Assembly (NCBI GenBank): GCA_934747885.1
Contig: CAKVHE010000001.1
Location: 248,001-312,000 of the forward strand
Length of the DNA stretch: 64,000 nucleotides
From: an uncultured Clostridia bacterium
Lineage (GTDB): Bacteria > Bacillota > Clostridia > Christensenellales > UBA1242
Direction of reading: 5' to 3'
The first letter of the stretch is position 1, and each line of letters starts with the position of its first letter. The position numbers and the translations under genes were made by a program. This document shows positions 16,686 through 25,088 of the stretch, piece after piece. The notes beneath the pieces were generated by a model that was not told the DNA's origin, made no database searches, and was given only the letters and a program-made list of their open reading frames with translations.

Positions 16686-17720
16686 TTATCTCAAATCTTG
16701 ACCAAACTGCTTTAACACTTTTAGGTTTCCGCTGTTTAAGTATCTAATATCGTCAAGTTTTGTTTTTATCATAGTAAGTCTGTCAAGTCCAAGGCCAAAA
16801 GCAAAGCCCGAATACTCGTTTGGATCAAGTCCGCCAAGTTCCAAAACTTTTGGATGAATCATACCGCAAGGGCAAAGTTCAATCCAACTGCCGTGCTTGC
16901 AAACCGAGCAACCTGCGCCATCACAGAACGGACAGAACATATCAAGTTCAAAGCCGGGTTCCACAAATGGGAAAAATCCAGGGCGCAAACGCACCTTAAC
17001 ATCTTTGCCAAAAACCTTTGACAGCATTTGCTTCATAAAGTAAATAAGGTTAGAAACCGAAACATCTTTGTCCACGAGCATACCCTCAATTTGAAAGAAG
17101 GTGTTTTCGTGCGAGTGGTCAAGCGCTTCATTTCTAAAGCATCTACCAGGGAAAATTGCCTTAACCGAACCGCCATATTTACGTAAAATTTTGTTTTGCA
17201 TTGCCGAAGTTTGTGTTTTTAAAACTTCGCCATTGGTTAGCCAAAAAGTATCTTGCATGTCACGCGCCGGATGCGTTGCAGGAACGTTAACGGCATCAAA
17301 GTTATCAAATTCGGTAACGACTTCCGCGCCGTCTTCAACCACAAAGCCCATCGAAACAAACACGTCTTCTATCATCTTTTGAACAATGGTTCTTGGATGC
17401 AACGACCCGCTTGCCACATCAACCGGTTCCGAAATATCAATTTTTGATGGTGCACTTTCAAGTTTGGCTAGTTCTTTTGCCTCTAGCTTTTCCTTCTTTT
17501 CGGCAAGTTTTGCTTCTATATAATTTTTGGTTTCGTTAATGCGTTTGCCGGCTTCTTTTTTTGCGTCAACCGCAAGTTCTCTTAGTGATTGCATAAGCTC
17601 GGCAACTTTACCCTTTTTACCAGTAAAGGCCACACGCAATTTTTCAAGAGCGGTCAAATCTTCCGCTTTTTCGATGTTTTCATCAAATTCTTCTTTAATT
17701 ATTTTTGTTCTTTCAATCAT
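16686..17720 (-). CDS. pheS: Phenylalanyl-tRNA synthetase alpha subunit
   Basis: Protein of 344 residues. The N-terminal coiled coil (residues about 1-90) binds tRNA-Phe. The class II catalytic core has HPARDMQDTFWL, motif 2 GRCFRNEALDHSHENTFFQ and the C-terminal GLGLDRLTMIKTKLDDIR (motif 3). A cysteine-rich loop, CPFCDGAGCSVCKHGSW, corresponds to a segment seen in many Gram-positive PheS proteins. Fourteen bases separate it from the upstream yhbY gene. Confidence 0.95.
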   Translation of the reverse strand: MIERTKIIKEEFDENIEKAEDLTALEKLRVAFTGKKGKVAELMQSLRELAVDAKKEAGKRINETKNYIEAKLAEKKEKLEAKELAKLESAPSKIDISEPVDVASGSLHPRTIVQKMIEDVFVSMGFVVEDGAEVVTEFDNFDAVNVPATHPARDMQDTFWLTNGEVLKTQTSAMQNKILRKYGGSVKAIFPGRCFRNEALDHSHENTFFQIEGMLVDKDVSVSNLIYFMKQMLSKVFGKDVKVRLRPGFFPFVEPGFELDMFCPFCDGAGCSVCKHGSWIELCPCGMIHPKVLELGGLDPNEYSGFAFGLGLDRLTMIKTKLDDIRYLNSGNLKVLKQFGQDLR

Positions 17721-17733
17721 ACTCTTTCGCCTT

Positions 17734-18030
17734 TTAATTAAATTCTATATGTTTAACGCCTTTCTTTTTAGAATAACGATAAAGCACTATTTTGTTGCCA
17801 ATTGCCGAAACCGGTTCCGCATTTAGTTTGCTTGCAAGTTCGTCAATTTCGCCGCGCGCCGAAACATCGGCAGATTTTAAAATGCTAATTTTTACGAGTT
17901 CGCGGGCATCAAGCGCAACATTTATTTCACTAAGCACATTATCGGTAATTTCACTTCTGCCAATAATAACCGTTGCATCAAGTCCGCTCGCCATTTTTCG
18001 CAAAAACGCTCTTTGTTTACTATTTAACAT
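17734..18030 (-). CDS. yhbY: YhbY/CRM-domain RNA-binding protein
   Basis: Protein of 98 residues consisting of one CRM domain: LNSKQRAFLRKMASGLDATVIIGRSEITDNVL opens the fold and contains the GxxG-like loop. YhbY proteins bind pre-50S ribosomal particles. AAGGAG precedes the ATG. It follows the GTPase gene obg by ten bases, a common arrangement that links it to large-subunit assembly. Confidence 0.88.
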   Translation of the reverse strand: MLNSKQRAFLRKMASGLDATVIIGRSEITDNVLSEINVALDARELVKISILKSADVSARGEIDELASKLNAEPVSAIGNKIVLYRYSKKKGVKHIEFN

Positions 18031-18040
18031 ACCTTTCTCC

Positions 18041-19318
18041 TTAATTGTCTATATATTCAAAATCAAAGTCGGCAATTCTAACCGTATCGCCCTCTTTCAT
18101 ACCACGGCGTTTGAGTTCTTTAATAACGCCCTTTTCACGCATAAGTTTTTGAAAATATGCAAATGATTGCGGATCCGAAAGCACAACCTTGCGCACCAAT
18201 TCGTCCACAAAACCACCAATAATAACATACGCCCCATCATCATCACGAACAATTTCATACGCGGTTGGGTCTGGCCTTGCAAATTCAAATTTTTCAAATT
18301 CTAGTGGTTTTGGTGCTGGCAGTGCATATACTTGTTTCGCTGTTTCTTCAATCAGTTCATTTATACCAAGATGCATCTGTGCCGAAATTTCAAACACCTT
18401 TGGTGGGTTTTTAAGTTTGGATATCTTGCTCTTAAACTTTTTGATATTAGCCGTGCTACTTGGCAAATCGCATTTGTTCAAAACCACAATATAAGGCACT
18501 TTTGCCAGCGATTTATCATATTTTTTAAGTTCGTTTTTAACAATCTTAAACTCTTCGTAAGGATCACGGTCTTCACTACCCGACGCGTCAACCACAATCA
18601 AAAACAATCTCGTGCGTTCAACGTGTCGCAAAAAGTAATGTCCAAGCCCCACGCCTTCACTCGCGCCTTCAATTAAACCAGGGATATCAGCAATTACAAA
18701 CGACTTATCATATGCTTTTGCCACACCCAAATTTGGCGCCAGTGTGGTAAAGTGATAGTTGGCAATTTTTGGACGTGCCTCGGTCATCACCGAAAGCAAA
18801 GTGCTTTTGCCCACATTAGGAAAGCCAACCAAACCAACATCAGCAATTGTTTTAAGTTCAAAAATTACATAATGCTCGTCAGTTTTTTGCCCCGTCTGTG
18901 AAAAAGTTGGGCTTTGTCTGCGACTAGATTTAAATCGCGCATTGCCCTTTCCTCCCATTCCGCCTTTAAGTAAAACAATTTGGTCACCATCATAAAATAG
19001 GTCGGCAATTGTCTTGCCGGTTTCTTCATCTTTAATAATGGTACCACAAGGCACCTTTAGGGTAATTGAGTCGCCGCTTTTGCCGGTGCAAGTATTGTTT
19101 CCGCCGGTAAGCCCGTTACCCGCCCTAAAAGTCTTTTCAAATCTAAAATCAGAAAGGGTTGTTTTGTTTTTATCGGCAACAACAATAATATCGCCGCCTC
19201 TGCCACCATCGCCACCATCAGGCGCGCCTGTGCGTACATTTTTTGCCGTATGAAACGACACCTTGCCATTTCCGCCATTGCCGGCTTTTACCAGCACCCT
19301 AACTCTATCGTCAAACAT
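18041..19318 (-). CDS. obg: Obg-family GTPase (ribosome assembly/stress)
   Basis: Protein of 425 residues. The start is ATG at 19318, with AGGAG upstream; codons further upstream in frame run into nth and are not used. The glycine-rich OBG fold comes first (GAPDGGDGGRGGDIIVVAD), then the G domain with FPNVGKSTLLSVM (P-loop near residue 165), ADIPGLIEGASEG and NKCDL, and finally an OCT domain near residues 345-425. Obg is an essential GTPase in 50S maturation and stress control. It sits between nth and yhbY. Confidence 0.94.
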   Translation of the reverse strand: MFDDRVRVLVKAGNGGNGKVSFHTAKNVRTGAPDGGDGGRGGDIIVVADKNKTTLSDFRFEKTFRAGNGLTGGNNTCTGKSGDSITLKVPCGTIIKDEETGKTIADLFYDGDQIVLLKGGMGGKGNARFKSSRRQSPTFSQTGQKTDEHYVIFELKTIADVGLVGFPNVGKSTLLSVMTEARPKIANYHFTTLAPNLGVAKAYDKSFVIADIPGLIEGASEGVGLGHYFLRHVERTRLFLIVVDASGSEDRDPYEEFKIVKNELKKYDKSLAKVPYIVVLNKCDLPSSTANIKKFKSKISKLKNPPKVFEISAQMHLGINELIEETAKQVYALPAPKPLEFEKFEFARPDPTAYEIVRDDDGAYVIIGGFVDELVRKVVLSDPQSFAYFQKLMREKGVIKELKRRGMKEGDTVRIADFDFEYIDN

Positions 19319-19319
19319 T

Positions 19320-19952
19320 TTATTTCTCCTTTTGCCCAAAGTGCGGACAATCGTTATTAAATTCACAAGTTGTGCAATTGGGCTTAATTGCCTTGCACAC
19401 ATACCTACCATGAAAAATAAGTGCGTGATGAAAATCTGCCCACAAACTTTTGTCTATCAGTTTTTCCAAATCTTCTTGCACTTTTTTTGGCGTTTTACCA
19501 GCCGAAAAGCCCAGCCTATGCGCCAGCCTAAACACATGCGTGTCCACCGGCATTGCAGGCTCACCATTTGCGACCACCAACATAACATTGGCAGTTTTTT
19601 CACCCACTCCCGCAAGCGTTAACAAATCTTCCTTTTTTGTTGGAACCACGCCGCCAAACCTTTCCACAATATCTTTGCTCGCAAGCATAATATTTTTTGC
19701 TTTGTTATTAAAAAAGCCACAACTGCGAATATAACCTTTCAATTTATCCTCGCCAAGAAGTAACATTTTTTGTGGCGTATCTGCCACAGCAAACAAAGCG
19801 GGCGTGATTTTGTTAACTCTTGCATCGGTGCACTGCGCCGACAAAATTACCGAAACCAAAAGTTCAAAATTGTTATTAAACTTAAGTTCACATTTTGCCC
19901 CGCGGTATTTTTTCAAAAGTCCGTTTATTAGATTTTGCTTTGCTTTTTCCAT
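19320..19952 (-). CDS. nth: Endonuclease III (DNA glycosylase/AP lyase)
   Basis: Protein of 210 residues. The helix-hairpin-helix is LAGVGEKTANVML, whose lysine is the catalytic nucleophile, and MPVDTHVFRLAHRLG carries the aspartate. The C-terminal cysteines are spaced C-x6-C-x2-C-x5-C, binding one [4Fe-4S] cluster. It removes oxidised pyrimidines. Its ATG overlaps the stop of the upstream regulator as TAATG, and it ends one base before obg. Confidence 0.94.
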   Translation of the reverse strand: MEKAKQNLINGLLKKYRGAKCELKFNNNFELLVSVILSAQCTDARVNKITPALFAVADTPQKMLLLGEDKLKGYIRSCGFFNNKAKNIMLASKDIVERFGGVVPTKKEDLLTLAGVGEKTANVMLVVANGEPAMPVDTHVFRLAHRLGFSAGKTPKKVQEDLEKLIDKSLWADFHHALIFHGRYVCKAIKPNCTTCEFNNDCPHFGQKEK

Positions 19953-20314
19953 TATCTTGTACTCTTATAAATAAGCATCAAAATTTTAAAAGTAACCGCC
20001 TCATTAAACTTTTTTAAATTAAGCCCCGTTAGTTTGTAAATTTTTTCCAGGCGATACAAAAGCGTGTTGCGATGCAAAAAAGATTTTTTGGATGTTTCGG
20101 TAATGTTTAAATTATGATTAAAAAACTCATTTACACAAGCAACCATTTGCTCGTCTTCCATAATTTTTTCAAAGTTTTCATCAATTAGCAATCTTCGATA
20201 TTTATCCACTTCGCTTAATGGAACCTTGCTAAAAAAAGATTCTATCAAGCAAAATTTGTCATCGAGTTTGCAACCATCAAAACTTTCCAGTTCATCTAAA
20301 AATTCTTTATCCAT
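19952..20314 (-). CDS. PucR/CdaR-type helix-turn-helix protein
   Basis: Protein of 120 residues. ATG at 20314 is chosen because GAGAAG is seven bases ahead; GTG at 20320 is possible. The C-terminal 60 residues match the PucR HTH: FFNHNLNITETSKKSFLHRNTLLYRLEKIYKLTGLNL. Usual PucR regulators carry a long sensory domain first; here only about 50 acidic residues precede the HTH. It heads the nth-obg-yhbY-pheS-pheT operon and may regulate it (inference). Confidence 0.75.
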   Translation of the reverse strand: MDKEFLDELESFDGCKLDDKFCLIESFFSKVPLSEVDKYRRLLIDENFEKIMEDEQMVACVNEFFNHNLNITETSKKSFLHRNTLLYRLEKIYKLTGLNLKKFNEAVTFKILMLIYKSTR

Positions 20315-20339
20315 ACACACACTTCTCTTTGCAGGCTTT

Positions 20340-20368
20340 ATTTTAACAAAAACTTACCCAAATTTCAA
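20340..20368 (-). promoter_or_regulatory. Promoter of the nth-obg-pheST operon
   Basis: Minus strand TTGAAA (20363-20368) and TAAAAT (20340-20345) are 17 bases apart, giving a leader of about 20 bases ahead of the PucR-type gene. AT-rich DNA upstream could act as an UP element. Confidence 0.7.
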
Positions 20369-20485
20369 GTATTTATATATATTTATATATTTACTAGTTA
20401 TAAAGTAATCTTTATAAATTTGGCGAGCAAAAATTTTTCGAGTTATCTAAGTTTAAATTTTTTTTGCCTAGCGCCCAACAAATTC

Positions 20486-21445
20486 TTAATTGCCTTTCAG
20501 TTTTCCCATACACTCACCGCTAGATTTGTCAAACACAAAATTATCATAAATCAAAAATTCGCCTTCATAATCAGCAACACGCTCAAACTCCTCTTCGCTT
20601 ACCGCAAGTTCAAGCGCCTCACAAAACGCGTCGCCACTTACAAACATTTTCTTGTCGCCATCATAAACAAATTCAGTCAAACGATATTTTTGCCCAAGCA
20701 CTTCCAAATTTTCAACTAGGCTTAATTTTTCATTTATCGCGCCGCCAAATTTTACCAAAAGTTTTGCCCAGATATTGCACACATCAGTTACAAAATCTTC
20801 CAAACAATTTTTTACCAAAACATGCCCAAAATGACAAAACACAAATTTATCCACCCTCAATTCCTTGCAAAAAGGTACCATTTGGGCAAGTAACAGGTCG
20901 CTCGATAGTTCGTTCGTGAGCCAATTTATGCCTCTAAATTGCCACAAAACCTCTTCGTCCGTTTTCGCGTTATCAAAAATATCCACCAAAATTTGCTTCG
21001 GTTTTTTGTAAAAAACTCGCGCAAAATTCAGTTGCATTTGCAAGCTAGCGGGCAACTTTTTTGCTCTTTTGTTTAGTTTATCACCAAGCTGGGCTTCAAA
21101 AAGTATGCGCTTCATTTTCTCTTCGTCCGGTTTGGTTCCACGCACTTTGTCCACATAACGCATATTATCTAGCACCGATTTTGAGCCCAGTAGCACTGGC
21201 GGGTTTAATAGATAAGACATATTAAGGTTGTAGTTTTCCACCCCAGCGCGGTCTTTGCCGTCAATAAAAATAGTGCCCTCTGGTGCCTTTTCAAGCCCGC
21301 AAATTAGTCTTAGCAAGGTAGTTTTGCCCGAACCGGTTAAGCCAAAAAAACACACATGTTCGCCATCTTCAATTTTTAATTCTTTTATACTGACCGCCCA
21401 AAATTTGTCATTGTAGCCAAATTGTAAATTTTTTATTTCTATCAT
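20486..21445 (-). CDS. Divergent ABC-type ATP-binding protein without a permease
   Basis: Protein of 319 residues. Residues 1-200 follow an ABC ATPase: Walker A is FFGLTGSGKTTLLRL. The rest is unusual. The signature motif reads LPASLQMQLNFARVF instead of LSGGQ, and Walker B reads QILVDIFDNAKT with no catalytic glutamate. The C-terminal 110 residues match nothing I know. No transporter gene is adjacent. ATP may be bound but is unlikely to be hydrolysed normally, so a regulatory or non-transport role is plausible (inference). The ATG at 21445 lies six bases after a -10 box, with no ribosome site. Confidence 0.65.
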   Translation of the reverse strand: MIEIKNLQFGYNDKFWAVSIKELKIEDGEHVCFFGLTGSGKTTLLRLICGLEKAPEGTIFIDGKDRAGVENYNLNMSYLLNPPVLLGSKSVLDNMRYVDKVRGTKPDEEKMKRILFEAQLGDKLNKRAKKLPASLQMQLNFARVFYKKPKQILVDIFDNAKTDEEVLWQFRGINWLTNELSSDLLLAQMVPFCKELRVDKFVFCHFGHVLVKNCLEDFVTDVCNIWAKLLVKFGGAINEKLSLVENLEVLGQKYRLTEFVYDGDKKMFVSGDAFCEALELAVSEEEFERVADYEGEFLIYDNFVFDKSSGECMGKLKGN

Positions 21446-21451
21446 ATTTTC

Positions 21452-21480
21452 ATTATAACACAACCGGCATATTATTTCAG
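21452..21480 (-). promoter_or_regulatory. Promoter abutting the ABC-like gene start (leaderless type)
   Basis: Minus strand CTGAAA (21475-21480), 17-base spacer, extended -10 TGTTATAAT (hexamer 21452-21457), then six bases to the ATG. The expected +1 coincides with the start codon. Confidence 0.6.
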
Positions 21481-21500
21481 CAATAAAAATAAAATTATGT

Positions 21501-21983
21501 ATGCTAAAAAAATATTTTTATTATTTATGTCTTGGCTTACTTGCCATCACCCTTTGCATCAATTACTTTATGTTTTACCGTTTGACGGCCGGCACCAGTA
21601 CAAGTTTAGGCGACTATGTTTTAAAAGTCTATTGCAAAGATGCTACAACTGCCGCGCCAATTGATGGCGCCAAGGTTTGCATAACCGACCTTAGTTACTA
21701 CGCCACCGCAGACAAAAACGGGCTAGCAATTTTTTATTTACCAAAATCTTTTTCCCAAAAAACAAACAAACCATTTACCGAAATCACTTTGCTCGTTTAT
21801 GCTTCCGGCTATCAAACACAACTAAATTATGGCTTTAAGATTTATGCAAATTTAAACGCGCAAATTTCAAAAGTTAACCTTATGCAAATTACCAGCCCCG
21901 AACAAGAAAACCAACTTGATATAATTTATACCCTCCCGCCCAACAATTATTCGGAGGAACTAATCAATTTTTACAAAAAATAA
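21501..21983 (+). CDS. Membrane-anchored protein with a carboxypeptidase-regulatory-like domain
   Basis: Protein of 160 residues. An N-terminal hydrophobic segment (LGLLAITLCINYFMFY) is either a membrane anchor or an uncleaved signal. Residues about 40-125 look like a transthyretin/CarboxypepD-regulatory beta-sandwich: LKVYCKDATTAAPIDGAKVCITD, then TADKNGLAIFYLP, then VYASGYQTQ. Such domains are usually extracellular and bind or spread on surfaces. It is divergent from the ABC-like gene, with only 55 bases between the two ATGs, and has a good terminator after it. Function unknown. Confidence 0.62.
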   Translation: MLKKYFYYLCLGLLAITLCINYFMFYRLTAGTSTSLGDYVLKVYCKDATTAAPIDGAKVCITDLSYYATADKNGLAIFYLPKSFSQKTNKPFTEITLLVYASGYQTQLNYGFKIYANLNAQISKVNLMQITSPEQENQLDIIYTLPPNNYSEELINFYKK

Positions 21984-22012
21984 AACTGCCACCATTTGGT
22001 AGCAGTTTTTTT
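21982..22012. terminator. Bidirectional terminator
   Basis: AAAACTGC (21982-21989) pairs with GCAGTTTT (22002-22009), with an inner ACC/GGT pair and a T-run. It lies between the convergent plus-strand gene and hpf. Confidence 0.85.
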
Positions 22013-22019
22013 GGGTCTA

Positions 22020-22541
22020 TTATTTGGTTTCAATAATACCGTAGTCGCCGTCAGCACGTTTGTAAAGTACACAAATGCGTTTGCTGTCTGCGTTTAAGAA
22101 AATAAAGAAATCGTTTCCAACCATATCCATTTGCATAAGCGCTTCTTTTTCGCTCATAGGAATAAGTTCAAAGTTTTTGCGTTTTGTAATTTTTGGAAGT
22201 TCAATAACTGGCAATTCATCATAAAATTCAAATTCAGGCAAGGTTTTTTTGTTTCTGCCAGCAAGTTCTTTGCCAAAATATTTGATAATTTGTTTTTCAA
22301 TTTTTGCCATACAAACATCAAGGTTTGCATACATATTGTCGCTTTCCACTTCGCTTCTAATAAACACTGAACCCGAAGTTAGGTTAACTTCCATTTTTTC
22401 GCGTTTGTCGTGGCGAGTGCAAACCACCTTAACTTTTACCGGTTTGTCGAAAAATTTTTCAACTTTGCCAACTTTCTTTTCGATAAGTGATTGCAAGCGA
22501 TCGCTTACTCTATAGTTTTTACTTGTAACTTCTACTTTCAT
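22020..22541 (-). CDS. hpf: Long-form ribosome hibernation promoting factor
   Basis: Protein of 173 residues. Residues 1-100 are the S30AE/YfiA domain (EVTSKNYRVSDRLQSLIEKKVGKVEKFF), and residues 118-173 are the dimerisation domain (KRKNFELIPMSEKEALMQMDMVGNDFFIFLNAD). Long HPF inactivates ribosomes as 100S dimers in stationary phase. GGAGG precedes the ATG. It lies 40 bases downstream of clpC but has its own TATAAT-containing upstream sequence. Confidence 0.94.
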   Translation of the reverse strand: MKVEVTSKNYRVSDRLQSLIEKKVGKVEKFFDKPVKVKVVCTRHDKREKMEVNLTSGSVFIRSEVESDNMYANLDVCMAKIEKQIIKYFGKELAGRNKKTLPEFEFYDELPVIELPKITKRKNFELIPMSEKEALMQMDMVGNDFFIFLNADSKRICVLYKRADGDYGIIETK

Positions 22542-22560
22542 ATAATTCCTCCATATATAA

Positions 22561-22584
22561 ATTATAACATAAACAAATGGTTTA
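22561..22584 (-). promoter_or_regulatory. Probable hpf promoter
   Basis: Minus strand TGTTATAAT (extended -10, hexamer 22561-22566) lies about 20 bases before the hpf ATG. The -35 region is weak and would fall in the end of clpC. Confidence 0.45.
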
Positions 22585-25074
22585 GTCTATTTTTTTAAAC
22601 ACAAATTCGCCATTTTTAAATGATGCTTCTATTTTGCTATTTTTGGTTAGATTACCCGCCAAAAGTTCGTCGGCAAGTTTGTCTTCGATATTTTGTTCAA
22701 TAACTCGTTTTAGCGGTCTTGCGCCATACACTTCGCTATAACCAAGTTTTACAATTTGATCCATAGCCGAGGAGTCAAACGAGAGTTTAATTTTGCTTGG
22801 TTCTAATTTTTTGTTAAGTTTTGCAATAAAGATGTTTGCAATTTTTGCAATATCCGCACTGGTTAGTCGGTCAAAGATAATAACCATATCCACACGGTTA
22901 ATAAACTCTGGTTTAAATTTGGCTTTTAATGAATTCATCAAATGCTCTTTAATGTCCACCTTGTCATCAACCGCATCATTAAAGCCAAGTTTTTTGGTGT
23001 TGGTTGGCAAATCTGCCACACCTACATTAGACGTCATTATAATAACCGTGTTTTTAAAACTAACCGTTCTGCCCTTGCTATCGGTCAAACGCCCCTCGTC
23101 CAAAACTTGCAATAGCAAATTAAAAATATCTGGGTGCGCTTTTTCGATTTCGTCAAATAGCACTACCGAATAAGGTTTGCGCCTTACTTGTTCGGTAAGT
23201 TGCCCGCCATCATCAAACCCCACATAGCCTGGAGGCGAACCAATCATTTTGGATACCGAATGCGATTCCATATACTCGCTCATATCAACCCTGATAACGG
23301 CGTTTTCGTCGTCAAACAAAGCTTCTGCAAGCGCCTTGGTTAGTTCAGTTTTACCCACACCGGTAGGTCCCAAAAAGATGAACGAGCCAATTGGTCTATT
23401 AGGGTCGCCAAGTCCGGCTCTCGAACGTCTAATTGCCCTCGAAACAGCTTTTACCGCCTCATCTTGACCAATAACACGCTTGTGCAAAATATCTTCAAGA
23501 TGCACCAGCCTATCCTTTTCACTTTCAGTAAGTTTGGTAACCGGCACGCCCGTCCAATTTGATACAACCTTTGCGATTTCTTCCTTGGATACCACACCTG
23601 TTTGATTGCCCTTAGACTCATTCCAAGCATTCATACGCACGTTAATGTCGCCTTTTAGCGCCTGAATTTTCTGTTTCCATTGTTCAGTTAAGGTGTAGTC
23701 GTCTAGTTTTTGCGCTTCCAGCAAGTGTACTTCTGCCTCACGCAATTCGTTTTGCAAAGCCTTTATGTCGCTTGGAATAATACTACCCTGCACTTTGGCT
23801 CTAGAACTTGCCTCATCAATAAGGTCAATAGCCTTATCCGGAAGCGACCTATCCATAATGTATCTTACCGACAAATTTACCGCCGCTTCAATGGCGTCAT
23901 CGGTAATTTTTACCTTATGGAAGCCCTCGTAACTATCTCTAATACCCTTTAAAATTTTAATAGTGTCCGCTGGGGTAGGTTCGTTTACCATAATAGGTTG
24001 AAAACGACGTTCAAGCGCTTTATCTGCCTCAATAAATTTGCGGTACTCGTCAGTAGTGGTTGCGCCAATGGTTTGCATTTCACCACGCGCCAAATATGGT
24101 TTTAAGATGTCGGCTGGACTCAACTCATTATCGTGCGAACCGGCTTGCGCTAAGGTGTGAATTTCATCAATAAAGACAATAATGTTTTTGGACGAGGTGA
24201 TTTCTTCTATCGCCTTTTTTAGTTTTTCTTCCATACTACCGCGATACTTTGTTCCCGCCATCAGCGAGCCCATTTCTAACGAAAAGATGGTTTTCCCTTT
24301 TAATAATTCCGGTACATTGCCTTGCACAATCGCTTGCGCTAAGCCTTCTACTACCGCCGATTTACCCACCCCCGCTTCACCAATCAAAACGGGGTTGTTT
24401 TTGGTTTTTCGGCACAAAATTTCAATAATACGCGCGGTTTCCTTTTCACGACCAATAATAGGGTCCATTTTCCCTAGTCTTGCGCGCTCGGTCATATCAA
24501 TACCAAGATCCCTTAAACTTTCCGGAAGTTTGGCATTAACATCCTTCTTTTCCATAGATTTTGCATCAGTTTTGCCCTTGTTTTCGGCATTTGCACCTTC
24601 GCTTGCAGAAATTTTTTCATATACGCCGGTTTGTATATAGTTTTCAATGGCAAGTGCAAAAGCGTCCAAATCAATTTTAAACTGCTCAGACAAAATGCTT
24701 GCACCCTGACAACTTTTATCTCTAATTAAGCAATACAAAATATGCTCAGTAAATATATATCCAATTCCCAAGTTGCTAGATAGACTTCCGGCATTTTGCA
24801 AAATACCCTTAACGCGTGGCGACAAATCTATTTGCGCTCCGCTTGAAAGTTGTTTTGCATAAGGTTTGCGTTCCAAAACTGCTTTTTGCAAATTTTTTGC
24901 GTCGACGCCCTCTGCGCCCAAAATTCGGCTAGCCACCGAACCTGTAACGCTTGCTAGCCCATAAAGCAAATGTTCGCTACCAACAAACTGCTCGCCACAA
25001 GCAAAAGCAAAACGTTTGCTATTTTTTATGGCATTGTTTGCATTGTCGGTAACACCAATACTCTGTTCAAACAT
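22582..25074 (-). CDS. clpC: Clp protease ATP-binding subunit ClpC
   Basis: Protein of 830 residues. Clp N-domain repeats occupy residues 1-145, AAA-1 has GEAGVGKSAVVEGLA near 230, a middle coiled-coil region spans roughly 410-490, and AAA-2 has GPTGVGKTELTKALAEALF near 570. It unfolds substrates for ClpP, and in Firmicutes it degrades proteins tagged by McsB with phospho-arginine. AAGGAG precedes the ATG. It is the last gene of the ctsR operon. Confidence 0.96.
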   Translation of the reverse strand: MFEQSIGVTDNANNAIKNSKRFAFACGEQFVGSEHLLYGLASVTGSVASRILGAEGVDAKNLQKAVLERKPYAKQLSSGAQIDLSPRVKGILQNAGSLSSNLGIGYIFTEHILYCLIRDKSCQGASILSEQFKIDLDAFALAIENYIQTGVYEKISASEGANAENKGKTDAKSMEKKDVNAKLPESLRDLGIDMTERARLGKMDPIIGREKETARIIEILCRKTKNNPVLIGEAGVGKSAVVEGLAQAIVQGNVPELLKGKTIFSLEMGSLMAGTKYRGSMEEKLKKAIEEITSSKNIIVFIDEIHTLAQAGSHDNELSPADILKPYLARGEMQTIGATTTDEYRKFIEADKALERRFQPIMVNEPTPADTIKILKGIRDSYEGFHKVKITDDAIEAAVNLSVRYIMDRSLPDKAIDLIDEASSRAKVQGSIIPSDIKALQNELREAEVHLLEAQKLDDYTLTEQWKQKIQALKGDINVRMNAWNESKGNQTGVVSKEEIAKVVSNWTGVPVTKLTESEKDRLVHLEDILHKRVIGQDEAVKAVSRAIRRSRAGLGDPNRPIGSFIFLGPTGVGKTELTKALAEALFDDENAVIRVDMSEYMESHSVSKMIGSPPGYVGFDDGGQLTEQVRRKPYSVVLFDEIEKAHPDIFNLLLQVLDEGRLTDSKGRTVSFKNTVIIMTSNVGVADLPTNTKKLGFNDAVDDKVDIKEHLMNSLKAKFKPEFINRVDMVIIFDRLTSADIAKIANIFIAKLNKKLEPSKIKLSFDSSAMDQIVKLGYSEVYGARPLKRVIEQNIEDKLADELLAGNLTKNSKIEASFKNGEFVFKKID

Positions 25075-25088
25075 AAATTTTTCTCCTT

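Noticed and set aside
16686..17830. T-box or other leader regulating pheS-pheT
   Set aside because: pheS follows yhbY by only 14 bases, inside an operon; there is no room for a T-box and none of its motifs are present.
18041..19411. Extended Obg start at 19411
   Set aside because: The extra residues run back into nth and lack a ribosome site; ATG 19318 has AGGAG and gives the family start.
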